19,947 nt of DNA from the NCBI GenBank assembly GCA_002361175.1, contig DESG01000081.1, forward strand, positions 1 through 19,947. The letters run 5' to 3'. Positions 15,106 through 19,947 of the stretch are shown here, piece by piece (position 1 is the first letter of the stretch; each line of letters opens with the position of its first letter). This stretch comes from Lachnoclostridium sp. UBA3320 (GTDB lineage: Bacteria; Bacillota; Clostridia; Lachnospirales; Lachnospiraceae). Under the pieces are notes generated by a model that saw nothing but the letters and a program-made list of their open reading frames with translations, did not search any database and was not told the DNA's origin. Made by a program: the position numbers and the translations under genes.

Positions 15106-16166
15106 TATTCCCTCCGGCTTTTGTCTTTTCTTAGCTTTACCTTCCTGCCTTCCATATGTATCTGATGTATCTGTGCTGCAACTGTAATAATAGCACTTAT
15201 AAGAAGGATTACATAAAAACTTGCGCCCCTGCTAAGCAGCATTGCTGATACTGCCATACTCTTTCCCATAACAGGTGCAAAAAGTCTTACAAAAAAGCCT
15301 TCATTAGCCCCAACTCCACCTGGCAATGGAAGAATATCTATACATACTGATACAAAGCTTTGCAGTACGATTATCTGTACACATGTATAGCCACTAAGAC
15401 CAAGAGCCATATATACAAACCATGTCACTGCAAAATATGAAAGTCTTTGTATAATTGTTGTACCAAGAACAACAGCAGCAGTTTTTAAATGACTGCGTAT
15501 ATATTCTGCTCCTTCTTTATATGACATAAGCAAATTGTCAAGTTTTTTTTCTATTTTCTCTTTTCTTTTTACTATTCTTAATTTATGCAGCAGCCATGTG
15601 GCAAAATAAGCTATATTTTTAGCTCCATTTTTTGAAAATACAACAACTGAATACAGAAATATCGAAACTACATTTACTATAATTCCTGTGATAAAGAGCC
15701 ACATATAACCTCTTATATTGCTTCTTGCAAAGCCATGCATAAATATAAACACAAATAATTCGATTATTACAAGTGCAATCTTATATATTATTGTCCAAAA
15801 TAAAAGTGTTACTGAAGATGCGCCTATGTTTATGCCATCATTTCGCATATATAGCACTTGCATGGGCTGACCTCCTGTAGCAGATGGTGTAATTGCATTA
15901 AAGAAAAATCCAATAAATGAGTATTTTACGCATTTTATAATATTTATCCTAAAACCTAGCGATAAAAGTATTATCTGTATTGATACACCCTCCATTATTA
16001 CATACATAAGGGCAGCTACTGCTGCAAGCAGCATAAATAGTATGCTTGCATCTTTTAAAGCATCTATTATCTCAGCTAAATCTTCATCTTTTAAAATAAC
16101 ATAAAATACTAATCCAAGCAGGATTGCCATAAATATAATGTTTAAATAATATTTCTTTTTCTGCAT
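15105..16166 (-). CDS. UPF0104 / LPG-synthase transmembrane-domain membrane protein (flippase-like)
   Basis: A 353-residue integral membrane protein with about eight predicted helices. It matches the UPF0104/YbhN group, which shares the transmembrane part of lysylphosphatidylglycerol synthase (MprF). Typical features are NAITPSATGGQPMQ (about 90-103) and LPLPGGVGANEG (about 281-292). The cytoplasmic aminoacyl-transferase domain of MprF is absent, so this is not a full MprF. Proteins of this group are thought to translocate or modulate lipids; that is inference here. The N-terminus KKKYY and the very basic C-terminus (KVKLRKDKSRRE) suggest cytoplasmic ends. It lies 13 bases after hydF and is coupled to the yigZ-like gene. 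Confidence 0.88.
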   Translation of the reverse strand: MQKKKYYLNIIFMAILLGLVFYVILKDEDLAEIIDALKDASILFMLLAAVAALMYVIMEGVSIQIILLSLGFRINIIKCVKYSFIGFFFNAITPSATGGQPMQVLYMRNDGINIGASSVTLLFWTIIYKIALVIIELFVFIFMHGFARSNIRGYMWLFITGIIVNVVSIFLYSVVVFSKNGAKNIAYFATWLLHKLRIVKRKEKIEKKLDNLLMSYKEGAEYIRSHLKTAAVVLGTTIIQRLSYFAVTWFVYMALGLSGYTCVQIIVLQSFVSVCIDILPLPGGVGANEGFFVRLFAPVMGKSMAVSAMLLSRGASFYVILLISAIITVAAQIHQIHMEGRKVKLRKDKSRRE

Positions 16167-16179
16167 AACACCACGCCTT

Positions 16180-17427
16180 TTAGATAATTTTGTTTACAGA
16201 AGGAAATAGCTCTATACTCCTTTTTAAAATTCCATTTACATATGCAATAAAAATCCCATAGTTTACAATAGGTACACCCTGTGCTGCTGCACTTTGTATT
16301 CTATGTTTCATTTCCTTTTCGTTAAGAGTACAGCCACCACAGTGTATTATAAGTGAATATGATGATAAGTCTGTTGGAAAATCTGAGCCACTGCAAGTTT
16401 CTATTATAAAATCTTTTCCTGAATACTCTTTAAGCCATTTTGGTATTTTTACAGTGCCTATATCTTCACACTGTCTTCTGTGCGTACACCCCTCTGCAAT
16501 AAGAATTTTGTCGCCTTCTTTTAAGTTTTTTACGGCAGCAGCACCTTCTACAAGCTTTTTTAAATTGCCCTTGTGTCTTGCAAAAAGTATTGAAAATGAT
16601 GTAAGAGGTATATTTTCTGGTACTAATTTAGAAACTTCTTTAAATGCCTGTGAATCAGTAATAACCAGTTTTACATTGCCTTCAAGCCGTCTAAGTGTGT
16701 CTTTAAGTTCTGGTACTTGTGTAACAACAGCTATTGCATTATTGTCTAGTAAATCCCTTATAACTTGTTGTTGTGGCATAATAAGCCGCCCTTTTGGTGC
16801 AGACGCATCAACTGGAACAACAAGTAAGGCGATATCATTTCTTTCAATAATATCACCAACTATATCAAGTTTTGATTTAACGTCTGGAACTAAAGACACA
16901 AGTGCATCTTTTAATTCTTCTATTCCTTTCTTATACGCAGCACTTGTAATTATAACAGGGACATCTGGATTATTAGAAATAACAGTTTGTTTTATATCTT
17001 TAGCTTCTTTTGTTTTTATTTTGTCTGACTTATTAAGTACAATTATATATGGAAGTTTCTTTTCTTTTATGTTATTAATTATCTGTTCTTCCTTTGCCGA
17101 AAATTTAACACGGTTTTTATATGTAGATATATCTGAAACTAAAATTGCTATATCAGTTTTATTAAGCACTTTCATAGCTTTTTCAATTCTTTTTTCTCCT
17201 AGTTCTCCCTCATCATCAAGACCAGGGGTATCTGTAATCATACAAGGACCAAGTGGAAGTATTTCCATTGCCTTTGACACTGGGTCTGTAGTTGTACCTT
17301 TAACTTCTGATACAATAGCAATATCTTGTCCTGTTATAGCGTTTATTATACTTGATTTTCCTGCATTTCTTTTTCCATAAATAGTTATCTGTATTCTATC
17401 TCCCTGTAATGTTTTGTTTAAGCTCAT
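16180..17427 (-). CDS. hydF: [FeFe]-hydrogenase H-cluster maturation GTPase HydF
   Basis: HydF is the scaffold on which the 2Fe subcluster made by HydE and HydG is assembled before transfer to the hydrogenase. The protein has 415 residues. The N-terminal GTPase domain shows GKRNAGKSS (18-26), the G2 threonines at 45-47, DTPG (66-69) and NKSD (132-135). The C-terminal iron-sulfur domain has C314 and H316, then 45 residues later H362-C363-C366, which fits the CxH...HCxxC cluster-binding motif of HydF. GAGG lies before the ATG, within the last codons of the upstream glycosyltransferase gene, two bases away. HydE, HydG and the hydrogenase itself are not in this window. It indicates fermentative hydrogen metabolism. 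Confidence 0.96.
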   Translation of the reverse strand: MSLNKTLQGDRIQITIYGKRNAGKSSIINAITGQDIAIVSEVKGTTTDPVSKAMEILPLGPCMITDTPGLDDEGELGEKRIEKAMKVLNKTDIAILVSDISTYKNRVKFSAKEEQIINNIKEKKLPYIIVLNKSDKIKTKEAKDIKQTVISNNPDVPVIITSAAYKKGIEELKDALVSLVPDVKSKLDIVGDIIERNDIALLVVPVDASAPKGRLIMPQQQVIRDLLDNNAIAVVTQVPELKDTLRRLEGNVKLVITDSQAFKEVSKLVPENIPLTSFSILFARHKGNLKKLVEGAAAVKNLKEGDKILIAEGCTHRRQCEDIGTVKIPKWLKEYSGKDFIIETCSGSDFPTDLSSYSLIIHCGGCTLNEKEMKHRIQSAAAQGVPIVNYGIFIAYVNGILKRSIELFPSVNKII

Positions 17428-17429
17428 AT

Positions 17430-18611
17430 TTAATCCTCATTTCTTAAACCCCATGCTTTTTTGACTGTATTGATTAGTTCTTTTGTACGCTCTACCATAG
17501 TATGCTTCTTTCGCACAAGCATATTGCCCTCTCTTGCTATCTGTGTTCTTTCTTCGTCATGTGAAAGATAGTAGAATAATTTTTCCATCATATCGTCATG
17601 TGATTCATACCATACAAGGTGCTTTCCCTGTTCAAAAAAGTCAGGAAGTTCTGCTTGAAAATTGGTAAGCACAAAGCCGCCAGCACCAAGGATATCCCAG
17701 ATTCTTAGAGGAATTCCTGTTTTTATATTCCTAAGCGTAATATTTAAATTTATCTTTGACTGTGCAAAAACTTTTGGCATATCATAAATATAGTCAACTT
17801 TACCCATATTTTTAACTAAAGGTATATCATCTGTATTACTTTCAGTGTATATTTTCGTATCATGCACTTTTCTTGACACCATATTAAGTATTTTTTTGCG
17901 CTCAAGTGAGGCAAGTTTCATGCCAAGTGTAGTATTGGCAACAATAAGTGCAGGAGTTCCTATAAATTCATCACCTGATATATGCACTGCCTTTCCATCA
18001 AGCTGTTCTTCTATATCATCTGATATCATTCTTTCCAAAAAATTATCACCATAAATTTCCATCTGTACATTCATAAGTGCATCAAAATATCCACGTATAT
18101 ATTCAGGCATATATATCATTTCATCATAGCGGTTCTTCTCATAAAGACTTCCAACAAAAGAGACATCTGCCTTATACTTTTTATCTGTACAATATTCTAA
18201 TATATAGTCATTGCGCTCTACATCAACTGCCAGTGGAAGATACCATATATTTTTAATGCCACGTGCCTTAAATTCATAGTAAACTTGTTTGTCGAATACA
18301 AATATATAATTCACTGGCAGAAATGCTGATTTTGTATAAAGTGTAAGCATTGGGCTGTCACAGGTCCATGAAATATACCTACAGCCCATTCTATTACATG
18401 ACTTAGCTATAACAGGAAAGTAATTAATTGATATAACTGCATCATATTCATGGCAATAAAGATATGTGTCCAGTTTTTCCTCAAATTCCCTGTCTTCTTC
18501 AAGATTGTCAATCTCACATATAAAGGCATCAACCATATGTCCAAGCTTTATTAAAGCATCTTCAAGCGCATTTTGATTATACGCTTTCCATCTGTATAAA
18601 AGAAATTTCAC
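17430..18611 (-). CDS. CgeB-like (DUF3880) glycosyltransferase family protein
   Basis: A 393-residue cytoplasmic protein that looks like the DUF3880 plus glycosyltransferase-1-like architecture of CgeB-type proteins. The N-terminal Rossmann-like part includes EYDAVISINYFPVIA (about 55-69), and VSFVGSLYEKNR stands near 150-161. The C-terminal half has the nucleotide-sugar-binding region, INLNITLRNIKTGIPLRIWD near 283-302 and LGAGGFVLT near 305-313. The acceptor is unknown; CgeB is a spore-surface protein in Bacillus, but relatives also act in polysaccharide synthesis. The frame begins at TTG (18614), one base from AGGTGG; the next codon, GTG at 18611, is four bases away and is the better start. 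It ends two bases before hydF. Confidence 0.82.
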   Translation of the reverse strand: MKFLLYRWKAYNQNALEDALIKLGHMVDAFICEIDNLEEDREFEEKLDTYLYCHEYDAVISINYFPVIAKSCNRMGCRYISWTCDSPMLTLYTKSAFLPVNYIFVFDKQVYYEFKARGIKNIWYLPLAVDVERNDYILEYCTDKKYKADVSFVGSLYEKNRYDEMIYMPEYIRGYFDALMNVQMEIYGDNFLERMISDDIEEQLDGKAVHISGDEFIGTPALIVANTTLGMKLASLERKKILNMVSRKVHDTKIYTESNTDDIPLVKNMGKVDYIYDMPKVFAQSKINLNITLRNIKTGIPLRIWDILGAGGFVLTNFQAELPDFFEQGKHLVWYESHDDMMEKLFYYLSHDEERTQIAREGNMLVRKKHTMVERTKELINTVKKAWGLRNED

Positions 18612-18635
18612 CAAACCACCTGAATCTTAAAAATT

Positions 18636-19889
18636 TTACTGTCTAATCTGTCCATTGCCATTAATCAAATATTTGCAAGTCGTAAGTTCACTAAGTCCCA
18701 TAGGTCCTCTTGCGTGGAGACGCTGTGTGGATATGCCTATCTCTGCACCAAGCCCAAATTCTCCTCCATCTGTAAATCTTGTAGAGCAGTTTACATACAC
18801 ACATGCAGAATCTACTTCTTTCTGGAATTTCTCTGCATTGTCAAGGTCTTTTGTAATAATGCATTCTGAATGAAATGTAGAATACTTTGCTATATGTGCT
18901 ATAGCTTCATCTATATTATTTACTACTTTTATAGCTATTATATAGTCATTAAATTCTGTAGCATAATCTGTGTCTGTAGCAGGTTTTATATCTTCGCCTA
19001 AGATGCGCCTTGTTTCTTCACAACCCCTAATCTCAACACCTACACCATCTTCAAATCTTTTCTTTAATGCAGGAAGGAAATCTTTGGCAATGTCTTTGTG
19101 AACAAGGCAAGTTTCAAGTGCATTACACACGCTTGGCCGCTGTGTTTTACCATTGTCTGTAATATCTACTGCCATATCTATATCTGCACTTTCATCTATG
19201 TATATATGACAGTTGCCACTTCCCGTTTCAATAACAGGAACTGTAGCATTTTGCACAACTGAATTTATAAGCCCCTTGCCGCCACGTGGTATAAGCACAT
19301 CTATATATCCATTTGCCCGCATCATCGCAGACGCAGACTCCCTTGAAATGTCTTCTACAAGCTGCACTATATCTGCTGAAAAACCACACTCTTTTACTGA
19401 TTCACGCATAACTTCCATAAGTGCTTTGTTAGAATTAATAGCTTCTTTGCCGCCACGCAGTATAACAGCATTACCGCTTTTTATGCAAAGGGCAGCTGCA
19501 TCTACTGTCACATTTGGTCTTGATTCATATATAATGCCGATAACCCCCATCGGCACACGCACTTTTGTAATCTTCATTCCATTTGGACGGACAGAGCCGC
19601 CAAGCACTTCACCAACAGGGTCTTTTAATGCTGTAAGCTCATTACACGCATCTGCTATAGCATCAATTCTTTCTTTTGAAAGTTTTAAACGGTCTGACAT
19701 TGCATCAGATATGCCATTTGCTTTAGCATTGTCTAAATCTTTTTTATTCTCTTCAAGAATTATGTCCGCATTTTGGCGAAGATTTGCTGCTATTGTCATA
19801 AGAATATGGTCTTTATCACTTGTATTAGCATTAGCAATAGCTGCTTTTGCTTTTTTTGCATTTTCACCTAACTGTGTAATATAATCCAT
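18636..19889 (-). CDS. proA: Gamma-glutamyl phosphate reductase (ProA)
   Basis: ProA reduces gamma-glutamyl phosphate with NADPH to glutamate semialdehyde, the second step of proline synthesis. The 417-residue protein has the aldehyde dehydrogenase fold. The catalytic cysteine is C255 in RPSVCNALET (251-260). Other family segments are GVIGIIYESRPNVT (115-128), NAVILRGGKEA (140-150), IPRGGKGLI (200-208) and the C-terminal FTDGGEFGLGAEIGIST. AGGA lies seven to eight bases before the ATG. proB usually lies next to proA; the neighbouring partial frame is too short to show whether it is proB. It is the first complete gene of the right-hand run. Confidence 0.97.
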   Translation of the reverse strand: MDYITQLGENAKKAKAAIANANTSDKDHILMTIAANLRQNADIILEENKKDLDNAKANGISDAMSDRLKLSKERIDAIADACNELTALKDPVGEVLGGSVRPNGMKITKVRVPMGVIGIIYESRPNVTVDAAALCIKSGNAVILRGGKEAINSNKALMEVMRESVKECGFSADIVQLVEDISRESASAMMRANGYIDVLIPRGGKGLINSVVQNATVPVIETGSGNCHIYIDESADIDMAVDITDNGKTQRPSVCNALETCLVHKDIAKDFLPALKKRFEDGVGVEIRGCEETRRILGEDIKPATDTDYATEFNDYIIAIKVVNNIDEAIAHIAKYSTFHSECIITKDLDNAEKFQKEVDSACVYVNCSTRFTDGGEFGLGAEIGISTQRLHARGPMGLSELTTCKYLINGNGQIRQ

Positions 19890-19902
19890 ACTGATATCCT
19901 TT

Positions 19903-19947
19903 CTAATCTATAACTTTTGAACATGCTATTGCAAGAGCCCCTGCTCC
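19903..19947 (-). CDS. 3' end of an upstream gene (partial)
   Basis: On the minus strand the window begins inside an open frame that reads GAGALAIACSKVID and stops at TAG (19903-19905), 13 bases before the proA start. The spacing and the absence of a terminator suggest it belongs to the same operon. Fourteen residues do not identify it. The Gly/Ala-rich end resembles the C-terminus of ROK-type sugar kinases more than the usual end of ProB, but this is a guess. Confidence 0.5.
   Translation of the reverse strand, partial: GAGALAIACSKVID

Noticed and set aside
15105..16166. Full lysylphosphatidylglycerol synthase MprF
   Set aside because: Only the transmembrane part is present; the aminoacyl-transferase domain is missing.
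16454..17380. 308-codon plus-strand frame antisense to hydF
   Set aside because: hydF is confirmed by GTPase and cluster-binding motifs; the antisense frame is Ser/Ile-rich, as expected of the reverse of an AT-rich gene, and has no recognisable domain.

Overview
This window reads as the chromosome of a low-GC, endospore-forming, anaerobic Firmicute of the class Clostridia, probably Lachnospiraceae-like. The composition is AT-rich. Stage II sporulation protein P (spoIIP) and the germination protease (gpr) show the sporulation programme. HydF points to [FeFe]-hydrogenase metabolism. Ribosome binding sites are of the AGGAGG type, promoters look like sigma-A, and a Bacillus-type LexA box lies before uvrA. 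Almost everything is on the minus strand, so transcription mostly runs from high to low coordinates. The plus-strand exceptions are rpsT and a two-gene kinase module.

Layout from the left. (1) 14-47 is a hairpin without a gene in view. (2) 55-1119 is an XRE regulator with a large helical C-terminal part; its promoter carries several inverted repeats. (3) 1338-1898 is a GrpB/UPF0157 protein, followed upstream by uvrA (1928-4783). (4) The 187-base gap 4784-4970 is a divergent control region: a LexA-like box and promoter facing uvrA, and a near-consensus sigma-A promoter facing the kinase module. (5) 4971-6124 (+) holds a HipA/CtkA-like kinase overlapping by 16 bases a 123-residue partner of unknown function. 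This is the least understood part of the window and the best candidate for an undescribed system. (6) A hairpin at 6147-6171 separates it from the convergent run gpr-spoIIP-lepA-hemW-purE (12306 down to 6193). (7) rpsT (12526-12789, +) diverges from gpr and ends at a strong terminator, 12807-12850. (8) From the right edge a tightly packed seven-gene run proA, CgeB-like glycosyltransferase, hydF, UPF0104 membrane protein, YigZ-family protein, rarA and an 84-residue membrane protein converges on the same terminator. The last bases (19903-19947) are the 3' end of another minus-strand gene.

How the genes work together. uvrA (excision repair) and rarA (replication-fork repair) are genome maintenance genes; only uvrA shows a visible SOS site. 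gpr and spoIIP act in late spore germination and in engulfment, and head a run that continues into housekeeping translation (lepA), heme trafficking (hemW) and purine synthesis (purE). lepA appears to have its own sigma-A promoter. The right-hand run mixes proline synthesis, hydrogenase maturation, cell-surface or membrane functions and repair, with no single pathway. I see no rRNA, tRNA, CRISPR array, insertion sequence, prophage or integrase.
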